DNA of 64,000 bases from Korobacter sp036501185 (GCA_036501185.1 DASYAU010000114.1:1-64000); one strand, 5' to 3'. Positions 43,448-52,411 are shown, numbered from the stretch's first letter. Program-made: numbers and translations. The notes: generated by a model from the sequence alone, not told the origin.

Positions 43448-44232
43448 ACCGCATCGCCCTCATAGGTATCGCTTATGACGAAAAGTCGTCCTTCATGCGC
43501 GGCCCCGCCGAAGCTCCCGCCGCGATTCGGCGCGCCCTCGCCAGCGAAAGCGCCAACTCCTGGAGCGAGGACAGCCTCGACGTGCAAACTCTCCTCGAAG
43601 ATTGCGGCGATCTTCGCGGCTTTGGCAAAGATCCCATCGCCGAAATCGAGGCCTTCATCTCCCGCAGTGTTGAAGAGTTCCCGCAGGTGCTTGTACTCGG
43701 CGGCGATCACTCAATCAGCTTTCCTTCCGTTCAAGCCGTCGCCAAGAAGCACGGCCCTCTCACCGTGCTGCACTTCGACGCGCATCCCGACCTTTACGAC
43801 GAATTCGAAGGCGACCGCTTCTCGCATGCCTGCCCATTCGCACGCATCATGGAATCCGGTTCTGCCAAACGCCTCATTCAGGTTGGCATCCGCACCGCAA
43901 ATGCCCATCAACGCGAACAATCGAAGAAGTTTGGAGTAGAGACAATCGAAGCTCGCACTTTCGCTGGAAAGCTGCCGACTTTCGAACCTCCGCTCTACAT
44001 CTCCGTTGACATCGATGTCTTAGATCCCGCGTTCGCTCCCGGGATTTCACACCACGAGCCCGGCGGCCTGACCACACGAGAATTGCTGAACGCCTTTCAA
44101 TCCATCAACGCGCGCATTGTTGCCGCCGATGTAGTCGAGATGAACCCCAAGCGCGACCGCGACGATATCACCGCCATGACCGCAGCCAAGATCGTGAAAG
44201 AACTCGCCGCCGCAATCTCTCGCAACTCCTAA
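43444..44232 (+). CDS. Arginase/agmatinase/formimidoylglutamase family enzyme
   Basis: A 262-residue ureohydrolase. Manganese ligands are in GGDHSISFPS, HFDAHPDLYDEF and SVDIDVLDPAFAPGISHHEPGG. The C-terminal VAADVVEMNPKRDRDDITAMTAAKIV is typical. It hydrolyses a guanidino or formimino compound to release urea or formamide. A formimidoylglutamase role could complement ftcD at 36494, but agmatinase is equally possible. It is translationally coupled to the YkgJ-type gene, and it overlaps the convergent trmJ by 4 bases. Confidence 0.87.
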   Translation: MNRIALIGIAYDEKSSFMRGPAEAPAAIRRALASESANSWSEDSLDVQTLLEDCGDLRGFGKDPIAEIEAFISRSVEEFPQVLVLGGDHSISFPSVQAVAKKHGPLTVLHFDAHPDLYDEFEGDRFSHACPFARIMESGSAKRLIQVGIRTANAHQREQSKKFGVETIEARTFAGKLPTFEPPLYISVDIDVLDPAFAPGISHHEPGGLTTRELLNAFQSINARIVAADVVEMNPKRDRDDITAMTAAKIVKELAAAISRNS

Positions 44233-44960
44233 TCTTTCCGTCCGAGTTTCCATGCCATCTTGCGCAACATCCCGAGCAATTCTTCTGCATCGTCCGAGCT
44301 GAACTGCAAACGCCGCACCAGTCGCCGCACCCGTTCCTCGCCGCTCTTCCCCGCATTCGTCTTCAGATACCCACTCGCTGCAAGGTTCTCCATCAGCACT
44401 TCAGTCAGTCTCTCCAACTCCGCCGAATTCGCGACCTCCATATATTCCGAGGAAACTTCCCTGGCCGACATCCGCGCAATTTCATACATGCAAACCGCGA
44501 CTGCTTGTCCGAGATTCATCGACAAATGCTCTTCGCGCGTCGGAATATGCATCACCCACTGGCAGTAATTCAGGTCCTCATTCGACAACCCGCGCTTCTC
44601 CGAACCAAACAGCACCGCAACCCTTCCTCCCGCCAGGTGCTCGCGGATTAGCGGCGCTGCTTCCGGCAAGCTGTGCATCGCCTGGTGCAATTCTCTCCCT
44701 CGTGCCGCGGTCGTCCCCACCACCAGCGAACAGTCCGCTACCGCCTCCACCACTGATTGAAATTCCTGAGACCGCTTCAGTAGTTCCGCTGCGCCCACTG
44801 CCGACTTCGCCTCACGAAACGACGCTTCAAATGGGTTCACCACCCTCAAATGCGATACCCCAAAGTTGCTGATCGCCCTTGCAGCGGCCCCCATGTTCAG
44901 CGGGTTTCGGGTGGAAACCAGGACCACGCACAGGTTCTCGAGTTGTAGTTCATCGGCCAA
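44229..44960 (-). CDS. trmJ: tRNA/rRNA 2'-O-methyltransferase, TrmJ-like (SPOUT family)
   Basis: A 243-residue SPOUT enzyme. NLCVVLVSTRNPLNMGAAARAISNFGV, VVGTTAARGRE, VAVLFGSEKRGLSNEDLNYC and IPTREEHLSMNLGQAVAVCMYEI are the motifs of the knotted SAM-binding fold in TrmJ. TrmJ methylates the ribose of nucleotide 32 in tRNA. A C-terminal helical extension (about residues 165-243) resembles the TrmJ dimerisation part. It is divergent from the S9 peptidase gene. Confidence 0.88.
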   Translation of the reverse strand: MADELQLENLCVVLVSTRNPLNMGAAARAISNFGVSHLRVVNPFEASFREAKSAVGAAELLKRSQEFQSVVEAVADCSLVVGTTAARGRELHQAMHSLPEAAPLIREHLAGGRVAVLFGSEKRGLSNEDLNYCQWVMHIPTREEHLSMNLGQAVAVCMYEIARMSAREVSSEYMEVANSAELERLTEVLMENLAASGYLKTNAGKSGEERVRRLVRRLQFSSDDAEELLGMLRKMAWKLGRKD

Positions 44961-45041
44961 GCTCTGGATTGTACGTCCTCACCCAGTCGCCGTCGCAACG
45001 TGGTAGGCTGGCTGCTTTAGTTCTTGGGGTGAGGATCGTTC

Positions 45042-46970
45042 ATGCTTTCGCGCCGCATCTTGCTCGCATCATTTTTCACGTTCGCCACCCTTCCGGCATT
45101 CTTCGCACAACAGCCATCCTCCATGCAGCGCGCCGCCGAGATCATCGACTCCATGCCAAAGATCAAATCCATCGGCCACGCCGTAATTTCGCCTGATGGT
45201 AAACAGATCGCCTCCATAGTGGGCGAGCAGGTCTCGGTATCTTCCGCCACGGGCGCTGACTCCCACACCGTCACGCTCGCCGCCAAGGCTCATCCTCGCC
45301 AACTCAGTTGGAGCGAAGACGGCAAGCGGCTCGCGATTCTCGCCGACATCGGCGAAGCCACGCCCGAAGCCCAGCTCTGGATATACGACGGCACCGCCGC
45401 GAAAAATCTCGCCACGCTGAAAGGTTACGCGGGAGACCCGCTGTTCTCGCCCGACGGTACCAAGCTGTCCGTCCTCTTCATCGAAGGCATGCCGCGCATG
45501 CCTGGCCCGCTTGAGCCCATGACTCCGCTCGCTGGCGTCATCGACGAAAAAATTTACGAGCAGCGCATCACCACCGTCGACCTCGATTCCGGCGCCATCC
45601 ACCAGGTCACGCCCGACGACATGTACGTCTACGAATACGACTGGACCCGCGATGGCCGCGGCTGGATCGCAAGCGCCGCCCACGGCTCCGGCGACAATAA
45701 CTGGTGGATCGCCCGCCTCTATCACGCCGACGGCGACTCCGGCGACATGCACGAGATCTACGTACCCAAACTCCAGATCTGCGAGCCCCACGTCTCGCCC
45801 GACGGCAAGTCTGTCGCATTCATTGAAGGCCTCATGAGCGACGCAGGCAGCAACGGCGGCGACATCTTTATCGTTCCGCTCTCCGGCGGCGCAGCAAAAA
45901 ATCTCACGCCCGGTATCAAGGCCTCTCCGTCGCGCCTCCAGTGGACCTCCGACGGAAAAATTCTCTTCACTGAAACCATCGACGGTGAAGAAGGCTTCGG
46001 CACGGTCACGCCGCAAGGCGCGATCACCCAACTCTGGAAAGGTGCAGAATCCATCCACGGTTCGTTCTCCGCCGACGGCCAGCAGAGCGCCGTCGTCCGC
46101 TCTTCACCCAACGAAGCTCCCGAACTCTGGGTCGGCCCTATCGGCAAGTGGACCAAGCTCACCTCGCTCAACGAAAACCTCTCCATTCCCTGGGGCGAGA
46201 CCAAGAGCGTCCACTGGATGAACGGCCCCACTCGCTTGCAAGGCTGGCTCACCATGCCCAAAGAAGTGAAGCAGGGCGAAAAATATCCGCTCGTGATCTG
46301 GGTTCACGGCGGTCCCTCTTCCGCGTGCATGGCGAACTGGAACGGGTTCTTCGGCGGCCCCGTCTCGATCATGGGCTATTTCTATCTCTGCCCCAATCCT
46401 CGCGGCAGCTTCGGCCAGGGCGAAGCCTTCACTCGCGGCAACGTTAAAGACTTCGGCGGCGGCGACTATCGCGACATCCTCGCCGCAATCGACGCTCTCG
46501 CGAAGGAATACCCCATCGATACCCGCCGCGTCGGCATCGCCGGCCACAGCTACGGCGGATATATGACCATGTGGGCCGAAACTCAGACCACTCGTTTCGC
46601 CGCCGCTGTCGCCGGTGCTGGCCTTTCCGACTGGCTGAGCTATTACGGTCTCAACGACATCGACGAGTGGATGATTCCTTTCTTCGGCGCCTCCGTTTAC
46701 GACGATCCCGCCGTCTACGCCAAGAGCGATCCCATGCACTTTGTCAAGCATGTCAAGACGCCAACCCTCATCCTTGTTGGTGATAGCGACGGCGAAGTTC
46801 CCATGGAGCAATCCGTCGAGTGGTGGCACGCGCTCAAAGCCGACAAGGTCCCTACAGAACTCGTCGTCTATCCGCACGAAGGCCACGCCATCGGCCAACC
46901 TGCCGATCGTCGCGATTACACCGTGCGCGCGTTAGGCTGGTTCAATGAATGGTTTGGCAAAGTGAAGTAA
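45042..46970 (+). CDS. Secreted S9 family (prolyl oligopeptidase) peptidase
   Basis: A 642-residue exported serine peptidase. The signal peptide is MLSRRILLASFFTFATLPAFFA. Residues 30-370 form a TolB-like propeller with repeats such as VISPDGKQIASI, SWSEDGKRLAIL, LFSPDGTKLSVLF and HVSPDGKSVAFIEG. The catalytic domain has Ser in AGHSYGGYMTMWA, Asp in LVGDSDGEVPM and His in YPHEGHAIG. Its size fits the S9C acylaminoacyl-peptidase or DPP branches. Only 24 bases separate it from the reverse transcriptase gene, so read-through transcription is likely. Confidence 0.92.
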   Translation: MLSRRILLASFFTFATLPAFFAQQPSSMQRAAEIIDSMPKIKSIGHAVISPDGKQIASIVGEQVSVSSATGADSHTVTLAAKAHPRQLSWSEDGKRLAILADIGEATPEAQLWIYDGTAAKNLATLKGYAGDPLFSPDGTKLSVLFIEGMPRMPGPLEPMTPLAGVIDEKIYEQRITTVDLDSGAIHQVTPDDMYVYEYDWTRDGRGWIASAAHGSGDNNWWIARLYHADGDSGDMHEIYVPKLQICEPHVSPDGKSVAFIEGLMSDAGSNGGDIFIVPLSGGAAKNLTPGIKASPSRLQWTSDGKILFTETIDGEEGFGTVTPQGAITQLWKGAESIHGSFSADGQQSAVVRSSPNEAPELWVGPIGKWTKLTSLNENLSIPWGETKSVHWMNGPTRLQGWLTMPKEVKQGEKYPLVIWVHGGPSSACMANWNGFFGGPVSIMGYFYLCPNPRGSFGQGEAFTRGNVKDFGGGDYRDILAAIDALAKEYPIDTRRVGIAGHSYGGYMTMWAETQTTRFAAAVAGAGLSDWLSYYGLNDIDEWMIPFFGASVYDDPAVYAKSDPMHFVKHVKTPTLILVGDSDGEVPMEQSVEWWHALKADKVPTELVVYPHEGHAIGQPADRRDYTVRALGWFNEWFGKVK

Positions 46971-46994
46971 AATCCTCAGCTCCGAGGTGCGAAC

Positions 46995-48356
46995 TTGCCG
47001 CTGCGCGCGCCAATCCGGAAGCTACTCTGGAACGACGTTTATCGCGAGGTCGATCTCTATAAGGCCGCGCTCCGCGTCTACACCAAGCCGCTCTTCGGTT
47101 GGCGTAAAGCACTCTTCACCTCCAGCGACGGCCGTACCCTCTACGATCTCGCCGCCCACGGCCTGCCCACCCTCGACCGCATAGACCGCGAACTGCGCCA
47201 CCACCGCTTCACATTCCGTCCATCGGTGGCGCTCCAGTACAACTTCAACGGCAAGCATCGCACCCTGTACATCGCGCCGTGGGAAGAGCGCATTGTCGAC
47301 CTGCTGCTCTATCGCATCCTCACCACCGAATTGCAGGATTGGTATTCGCCCAGCTCCTACGCCTACCGTGAACGCCGCTTCGGCCTCGACCGCTGCCAAT
47401 CGCGCATCGCGCAGCTCTTTCGCACGAGCGCTGGGCCGCTCTTTGCTATCAAACGCGATATCAGCAACTATTTCGCCTCCGTAAATCACGACCTGCTGCT
47501 CGCCCAACTCCGCGAGCTAGTCTCCGCGGACGACTACCTCTTCCATCTGCTGCAACAGCGCGTAGCGTTCGCCTACAACGACGCTGACGGCGAACATCGC
47601 GCAACGCTCGGCATTCCGCTCGGTGCCGCCGTGGCCTGCGCCTTCGCCAACATCTATCTCACTCCGCTCGACCGCCAAATCGAATCCATTCAGGGCGTCC
47701 ACTACTTCCGCTATGCGGACGATCTGCTCGCCATCGCGCCAACCTTCGACGCCGCCTGCGAAGTCCGCGAACGCATGGTGCAGCAACTCGAGCAGGTGCA
47801 ATTGCGCACCAAAGCAACTCACGAACTCGATCTCGCACTGAAGGGTGCACTCGGCCCAGGTTTCCACGCTGCAATCGAACTCCGCCACCTCGGCTTGCAA
47901 TTCTCTGAAACCGGCTCCGTCGGCCTATCTCGTGACAAGAGCCGCAAGATCCAGAATCTCTTCCGCTTTGCCTTCCGCCGCAGCCACAAGCGCTGGAAGA
48001 AACTGCGCGACCCGCAACAGCGCGCGCAAGCGTTAGTTCAAATCTCCGCCCAGACCATCGACCGCGGCGTTCGCAATGTTGCCATCATCGACTACTACCT
48101 GAAACACCTCACCGATGAGCGGCGGCTTAAACTCATCGACCGCTGGCTGGCCGAAGAAATCCTCGCGTCCGTTTTCGGCGGCCACAAGAAGAAGCATTTC
48201 CAGCGATTGAGCTTCACGGAATTGCGCAGCATGGGGCTCCCGTCGCTCGTCCATCGGCGGCGCCTGATTCTGCGCAAAGAAATCGAAAGCCCGTTTTTTG
48301 TTTGGCAGCACCAGAAAGCACAACGAGCATTCAGGGGGACGGTTGCCAGGGCGTAA
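46995..48356 (+). CDS. Reverse transcriptase of unassigned lineage
   Basis: A 453-residue RNA-directed DNA polymerase. The first catalytic Asp is in KRDISNYFASVNH (D155), the template region is GIPLGAAVACAFANIYL (206-222), and the second catalytic pair is YADD at 240-243. The N-terminal finger region has TLYDLAAHGLPTLDRI and GKHRTLYIAPWEERIVDLLLY. The C-terminal 130 residues are basic (FAFRRSHKRWKKLRD, GHKKKHFQRL) and may bind RNA. No maturase-specific endonuclease, Cas1 or retron-type VTG/NAxxH motifs were seen. The TTG start has gaggtg six bases upstream. The final codons form one arm of a 20-base inverted repeat. Confidence 0.85.
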   Translation: MPLRAPIRKLLWNDVYREVDLYKAALRVYTKPLFGWRKALFTSSDGRTLYDLAAHGLPTLDRIDRELRHHRFTFRPSVALQYNFNGKHRTLYIAPWEERIVDLLLYRILTTELQDWYSPSSYAYRERRFGLDRCQSRIAQLFRTSAGPLFAIKRDISNYFASVNHDLLLAQLRELVSADDYLFHLLQQRVAFAYNDADGEHRATLGIPLGAAVACAFANIYLTPLDRQIESIQGVHYFRYADDLLAIAPTFDAACEVRERMVQQLEQVQLRTKATHELDLALKGALGPGFHAAIELRHLGLQFSETGSVGLSRDKSRKIQNLFRFAFRRSHKRWKKLRDPQQRAQALVQISAQTIDRGVRNVAIIDYYLKHLTDERRLKLIDRWLAEEILASVFGGHKKKHFQRLSFTELRSMGLPSLVHRRRLILRKEIESPFFVWQHQKAQRAFRGTVARA

Positions 48357-48552
48357 TGCTCCGGAGTGATTAGCCGGGGCCCGTGCGAAGCGCCGCTTTT
48401 GCGCTTTGCGGGATGTTCGCCCTTCTCTCGCATCCCAGAAGCAGCAGCCGCAAGTATCCGTGAGAGAGGATGGCTGCCTGTATACGGGGGTTATTGAATA
48501 GACTGACCGCTAAAGCGGAGTCTCGTTAGATTCAACCGTCCCCCTGAGTGCT
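48326..48552. repeat. 20-base inverted repeat enclosing the RT 3' region
   Basis: AGCATTCAGGGGGACGGTTG at 48326-48345 is matched, with one difference, by the reverse complement of 48533-48552. The left arm lies within the last codons of the RT gene. The right arm ends 8 bases before the ribosome site of the next gene. The gap is about 187 bases. The ends of a transcript would pair. Confidence 0.85.
48346..48532 (+). ncRNA. Candidate structured RNA downstream of the reverse transcriptase
   Basis: This stretch, mostly noncoding after the RT stop at 48356, contains four nested or consecutive hairpins. 48385-48393 pairs with 48401-48409 (9 pairs). gggatg 48410-48415 pairs with catccc 48431-48436. 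gcagcc 48444-48449 pairs with ggctgc 48472-48477, with an inner atcc/ggat stem. agact 48500-48504 and ccgct 48507-48511 pair with agcgg 48514-48518 and agtct 48519-48523. The whole is closed by the flanking inverted repeat. This suggests a folded RNA template or guide for the RT, but no transcript evidence is available. Confidence 0.4.
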
Positions 48553-48570
48553 CCTCGCGTGGAGGTGAAT

Positions 48571-49080
48571 GTGGGTTTCTTCGACAAGCTTTTCGGCGGC
48601 GGAAAATCTTCGCCCAGTGCGAACAATCAATGTCCCGCCTGCGGAGCCATGGCCAGCGTCAGCGCCGGTGTCGTGCGCTGCTCCAACCCCACGTGCGTGA
48701 ACTACGCCGGCAACCCGTCCTCCGCAACCTCCAGCCAGCACGCCGGAAGCAAGAAAGGCTCATTTTCGCCGGAGAAACCGATCGAAATTCGCTATACCAA
48801 CTTCCGCGGAGAACCACGAGTCTTCACCTCCGACGCCGCGACTCTGGTTCGCAAGAAGACTCACATCACCGCACAAGTCGCACCCAGCGGCGAACGCATC
48901 GTGCTCGCCCGCAACCGCATTCAAAATCTCTCGGAACTCGAGGGGGCATTCCCGCAGCCCGTGGATTCGGGACAGGCCTGGCCTTCCGCCCGCGAACGCC
49001 AGGTGCTCAACTATCACAAGAAATACGGCAGCACTTCGCCGCTCTACGAAAAGGTCCGCGCCAAGTATCCCAACTGGTAG
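48571..49080 (+). CDS. Zinc-ribbon protein with WYL-like C-terminal domain
   Basis: A 169-residue protein beginning MGFFDKLFGGGK. CPACGAMASVSAGVVRCSNPTC gives four cysteines for one zinc site. A Ser-rich linker follows, then a beta-rich domain PIEIRYTNFRGEPRVFTSDAATLVRKKTHITAQV that recalls WYL or SH3-like folds binding nucleotides. The GTG at 48571 is set by ggaggt four bases upstream. A further GTG at 48559 is too close to that site. It lies just after the RT-associated inverted repeat, so it may be a downstream partner or simply a neighbour. Confidence 0.6.
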   Translation: MGFFDKLFGGGKSSPSANNQCPACGAMASVSAGVVRCSNPTCVNYAGNPSSATSSQHAGSKKGSFSPEKPIEIRYTNFRGEPRVFTSDAATLVRKKTHITAQVAPSGERIVLARNRIQNLSELEGAFPQPVDSGQAWPSARERQVLNYHKKYGSTSPLYEKVRAKYPNW

Positions 49081-51228
49081 TTACGTCCGAAACACCGGCG
49101 GCTCGATGCCAGGTACCGGCTTCTCCGGCATCATTGGCAAATTCCTCAGTCGCGTACCCGTTGCCGCGAAGATCGCATTGGCCACCGCGGGCGCGAGTCC
49201 CATGATCCCCGTCTCGCCCGCTCCTGCGGGCGCCAGGTCCTTGCGGTCGATCAGCACGATCTCGACCTTCGGCGCGTCGCTGAAGCGCGGCAGGCGATAT
49301 TCGGCGAAATGCGGGTTCTCGAGTTTGCTATCGCCAAAGCGGATAGCCTCAAACATCGCTCCACCGATGGCCATGATCAGCGCGCCCATATTCTGGTTGC
49401 GCAGCCCGTTCGGATTGATGATCGCACCCGACTCCCACGCCTGCACCACGCGCACAATCTTCACCCGCTTCGTCTTCGGATCGATCGCTACTTCGGCGCA
49501 GGTCGCGACGTGACCGCCCTTCTCCTTGCCGCCGCCAAAACCGAAGCCACGCTCAGGAGCGGATTTCACTTTGTTCCAGCCGAATTTCTCCGCAGCGGCC
49601 TGGTACACGGTCTTAAGCCGTTCGTCGCCAAGGTTCTTCAGACGAAACTCCAGCGGGTCCATCTTGAGTTCGTGCGCGAGTTCATCCATGTGCGACTCGC
49701 GCGCAAAGTTGTTGGCCGTCGACGCCAGCCCTCGATAAGAACCCTGTCGCAGCGGCGTCTTCGTTGGACGAAATTGCGTGAGGATCTGTTCGCCCCGATA
49801 CGGCGTCTCAATCCCAGAAGATCCCGAGTTGTAGTTGATATGCGACCAGTGCACCAGCGTACCGTCCCGCCTTACTCCGCTGCTGATCTCAATCAATCCC
49901 GCCGGCCGCAAGTACGCCCACTCAAACTCCTCCTCGCGCGTCCAGACGACCTTCACCGGTTTTCCAGCGCTTTTCGCCAGCCGGGCAGCCTCGACCGCAG
50001 CATCGCCCGTGTGCTTGCCGCCATACCCGCTGCCCATGTCCGGCTGAATCACGCGAACCTTCGAGTTAGGAATGTGGAAGGCTTCCGCCAATTCATCGCG
50101 GACGGCGAACGGTCGTTGCGTCCCAGTCCAGACGGTCAGTTTGTCACCGTTCCACTCCGCCACGGCAGCGCGCGGCTCAAGTGGTGCGTGCGCAATGTAC
50201 TGCACCGTGTAGCGCTGTTCGAGTTTCACGTCGGCCGGAGGCAGGGAAACCGGGGGCTTCCCGCTTTCCTCCTCGTCAGGTTCATGATTGTTCTTGAAAT
50301 ATTCAAAGATGTTCGCGTTCGACGGCCCGCCCGGTTCGTTCCACTTCGCCTTGATCGTCGCAACCGCTTTCTCTGCCGCCGATGGATCCGCCGAAGCCAC
50401 GCCGACGAAATCCCCATCGCGCACCACCTGCACGCCGGAAATCTTTTCGGCAGCGCTCGTATCCACGGAAGCCAGCGTCGCCTTGTACGCCGAAGGCCGC
50501 AGCACCTTGCCAAAAATCATACCCGGACGATTGATGTCCGACGGATATTTGTGTTCTCCGGTCACGAACTCCCGGCCATCCGCTTTCGGTTCCGGCTTCC
50601 CCGCGACCTTCCACTCAGTCGCCGGCGTAAACGGCGGATCCTGATCCACCACCTTCGCAATCTGCTGGCCGCGCGTGAGTTCTCCATACGAAATCGTCTG
50701 TTTCGTCGCCGGATTTACCACCTTGCCATTCTCCGCCCGCAGTGAGTTCACCGGTACCGACCACTGTTTCGCAGCAAGTTCTACCAGCGAATCCCGCGCT
50801 GCCATGGCCATCGTCCGCAACTCCGGCCCCATGGTCGGCGTCGTGCGACTGCCAAATGTGCCCATGTCCCACGGCACCAGGTCGGTGTCGCCCATGATCA
50901 TTTCTATCGACGCGAAGTCCGTCCGCAATTCCTCGGCCACCTGCTGTGCGAGAGAAGTACGGATGTTCTGCCCCACTTCCACTTTGCCGGTATTCACCGT
51001 CACTTTGCCGTCGGGTGCGATGTGTATCCACGCGGAAACTTCCTTGGGAAGTTCATGCTGCTCATGTCCGCGCCGTCCTGATTCTTGGCCGAGCGACGGA
51101 CGCGCCAGGCAAACCAGCATCCCTCCGCCAAAAATTTTCAGGAAGTCGCGACGGTCCACTTCGAACCAGTGCAGTTTGTCGTTTACATCGTGTTGCGCGA
51201 GTTCGAGTTCCAGAAGGTCGCGAGTCAT
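49081..51228 (-). CDS. Tat-exported molybdopterin hydroxylase large subunit (IorB/xanthine dehydrogenase-like)
   Basis: A 715-residue protein. A twin-arginine signal (DRRDFLKIFGGGMLVCLA) sends the folded enzyme to the periplasm. The body is a molybdopterin-binding aldehyde oxidase / xanthine dehydrogenase subunit. PDMGSGYGGKHTGD and VWTREEEFEWAYLRPAG surround the cofactor site, and the late GAGETGIMGLAPAVANAI carries the conserved catalytic Glu region. The layout resembles isoquinoline 1-oxidoreductase IorB. The substrate may be an N-heteroaromatic compound or aldehyde. The start overlaps the small subunit by ATGA. The sequence is open further upstream without homology. Confidence 0.88.
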   Translation of the reverse strand: MTRDLLELELAQHDVNDKLHWFEVDRRDFLKIFGGGMLVCLARPSLGQESGRRGHEQHELPKEVSAWIHIAPDGKVTVNTGKVEVGQNIRTSLAQQVAEELRTDFASIEMIMGDTDLVPWDMGTFGSRTTPTMGPELRTMAMAARDSLVELAAKQWSVPVNSLRAENGKVVNPATKQTISYGELTRGQQIAKVVDQDPPFTPATEWKVAGKPEPKADGREFVTGEHKYPSDINRPGMIFGKVLRPSAYKATLASVDTSAAEKISGVQVVRDGDFVGVASADPSAAEKAVATIKAKWNEPGGPSNANIFEYFKNNHEPDEEESGKPPVSLPPADVKLEQRYTVQYIAHAPLEPRAAVAEWNGDKLTVWTGTQRPFAVRDELAEAFHIPNSKVRVIQPDMGSGYGGKHTGDAAVEAARLAKSAGKPVKVVWTREEEFEWAYLRPAGLIEISSGVRRDGTLVHWSHINYNSGSSGIETPYRGEQILTQFRPTKTPLRQGSYRGLASTANNFARESHMDELAHELKMDPLEFRLKNLGDERLKTVYQAAAEKFGWNKVKSAPERGFGFGGGKEKGGHVATCAEVAIDPKTKRVKIVRVVQAWESGAIINPNGLRNQNMGALIMAIGGAMFEAIRFGDSKLENPHFAEYRLPRFSDAPKVEIVLIDRKDLAPAGAGETGIMGLAPAVANAIFAATGTRLRNLPMMPEKPVPGIEPPVFRT

Positions 51229-51692
51229 CGCCCACCTCCGTTCGCAGCCCGCTGAATCGCGGCAAGAATCCGCGGATACGTTCCACACCGACAGACATTG
51301 CCATCCATCTGGCGCACTATCTCCTGCTCCGTCGGATGCGGCGTGGTACTCAGCAAGCCCGTAGCAGCCACAATCATCCCGGAAGTGCAGTATCCGCATT
51401 GAAAGGCTTCTTCTTCCAGGAAGGCGTGCTGCACCGCGCTCAGCCTCCCGCTCGCGGCGAGTCCCTCAATTGTCGTGATCTTCTTGCCCACGACGGAAGA
51501 AGCCGGAGTGAGACACGACCGCGCCGGACGTCCGTTGATCAGGACGGTGCATGCTCCGCACTGGCCCTCGCCGCAGCCATATTTTGTGCCGGTAAGTTCG
51601 AGACGGTTTCGCAACACCGAGAGAAGGGTTTCGTCGTCCGCCGCTTGGGCGGTAACGTCTTTCCCGTTCACGTTTAAGGCCAAGTGGGACAT
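51225..51692 (-). CDS. 2Fe-2S small subunit of the molybdopterin hydroxylase
   Basis: A 155-residue iron-sulphur protein with two [2Fe-2S] sites. The plant-type ferredoxin motif is GCGEGQCGACTVLINGRPARSC. The second motif is CGYCTSGMIVAA with CRCGTYPRIL. It lacks its own signal peptide, so it probably travels with the Tat-targeted large subunit, as in IorAB-type enzymes. No cytochrome subunit gene is adjacent. It is coupled to the large subunit by a 4-base overlap. Confidence 0.93.
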   Translation of the reverse strand: MSHLALNVNGKDVTAQAADDETLLSVLRNRLELTGTKYGCGEGQCGACTVLINGRPARSCLTPASSVVGKKITTIEGLAASGRLSAVQHAFLEEEAFQCGYCTSGMIVAATGLLSTTPHPTEQEIVRQMDGNVCRCGTYPRILAAIQRAANGGGR

Positions 51693-51901
51693 GGCAACCT
51701 CCGCGTCACGGACTTCATAAAGAATACGCCAATCCCGAGTTGCGGCTGCTCCTGGCTTCCCAAACCGGGAGCCTGCCCGAAAGACCTTCGCCGTCCATAC
51801 CCCGCAAGCTCATATTCGTAGCAGTCGGTCCGCTACTCAACCGGGTCCGACGATGTTCTCGCGCAACTCGCCTGCATTTCGGGCAAGTTCCAGGAGGCTG
51901 T

Positions 51902-52411
51902 ATGCCAGTTCAACGACTGAAAGATTTTCTGGATAAGAATGACATTCGTTACATCCTCATCAGCCATTCGCGCGCCTTTACCGCGGCGGCTACCGCCGCT
52001 ATCACGCACATCCCGGGAAAGGAAATTGCCAAGACAGTTATCGTGAAAATCAACGGCGAACTCGCCATGGCGGTCGTGCCCGGCTCGCGTCATCTTGATT
52101 TGAAAGCGCTGCAGGAAGAACTCGGCGCGCGCCAGGTCACGCTGGTCGGCGAAAACGAATTTAACAAGGTCTTCCCCGACTGCGAGCTCGGCGCCATGCC
52201 TCCCTTCGGCTCTCTATACGGCCTGACTGTTTACATGGATACCAAGCTCCAGGAGGACCACGAGGTCGCCTTCAATGCCGGATCCCACCGCGAGCTCATG
52301 CGAATGGAATTCGACGACTACGAGCGTCTCGAACATCCGCGCATCCTGTGCATCGCCACCCGCTCGAAACACGAACGCATGCAAGAGGAACGCGTCGGCG
52401 CTCACTTCTAA
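51902..52411 (+). CDS. YbaK/EbsC family aminoacyl-tRNA deacylase-like protein
   Basis: A 169-residue protein of the YbaK/ProX editing family. DFLDKNDIRYILISHSRAFTAAATAA and GKEIAKTVIVKINGELAMAVVPGSRHLDL match the family core, with the catalytic Lys in GKEIAKT. The proteins clear mischarged Pro-tRNA or other aminoacyl-tRNA. The ATG at 51902 follows aggagg. This copy has an extra C-terminal segment (SKHERMQEERVGAHF). The substrate is uncertain. Confidence 0.88.
   Translation: MPVQRLKDFLDKNDIRYILISHSRAFTAAATAAITHIPGKEIAKTVIVKINGELAMAVVPGSRHLDLKALQEELGARQVTLVGENEFNKVFPDCELGAMPPFGSLYGLTVYMDTKLQEDHEVAFNAGSHRELMRMEFDDYERLEHPRILCIATRSKHERMQEERVGAHF

Noticed and set aside
48346..48532. Group II intron domain V after the RT
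   Set aside because: No 34-base AGC..GTTC hairpin with a two-base bulge and GNRA tetraloop was found. The hairpins differ in size and layout.
46995..49080. Diversity-generating retroelement
   Set aside because: No template/variable repeat pair with A-biased differences, no accessory avd-type gene, and the catalytic motif is YADD without the DGR-typical neighbours.
49309..50745. Long plus-strand open frame of 478 codons
   Set aside because: It lies wholly antisense to the molybdopterin hydroxylase large subunit, is very Arg-rich and has no ribosome site or conserved motif.
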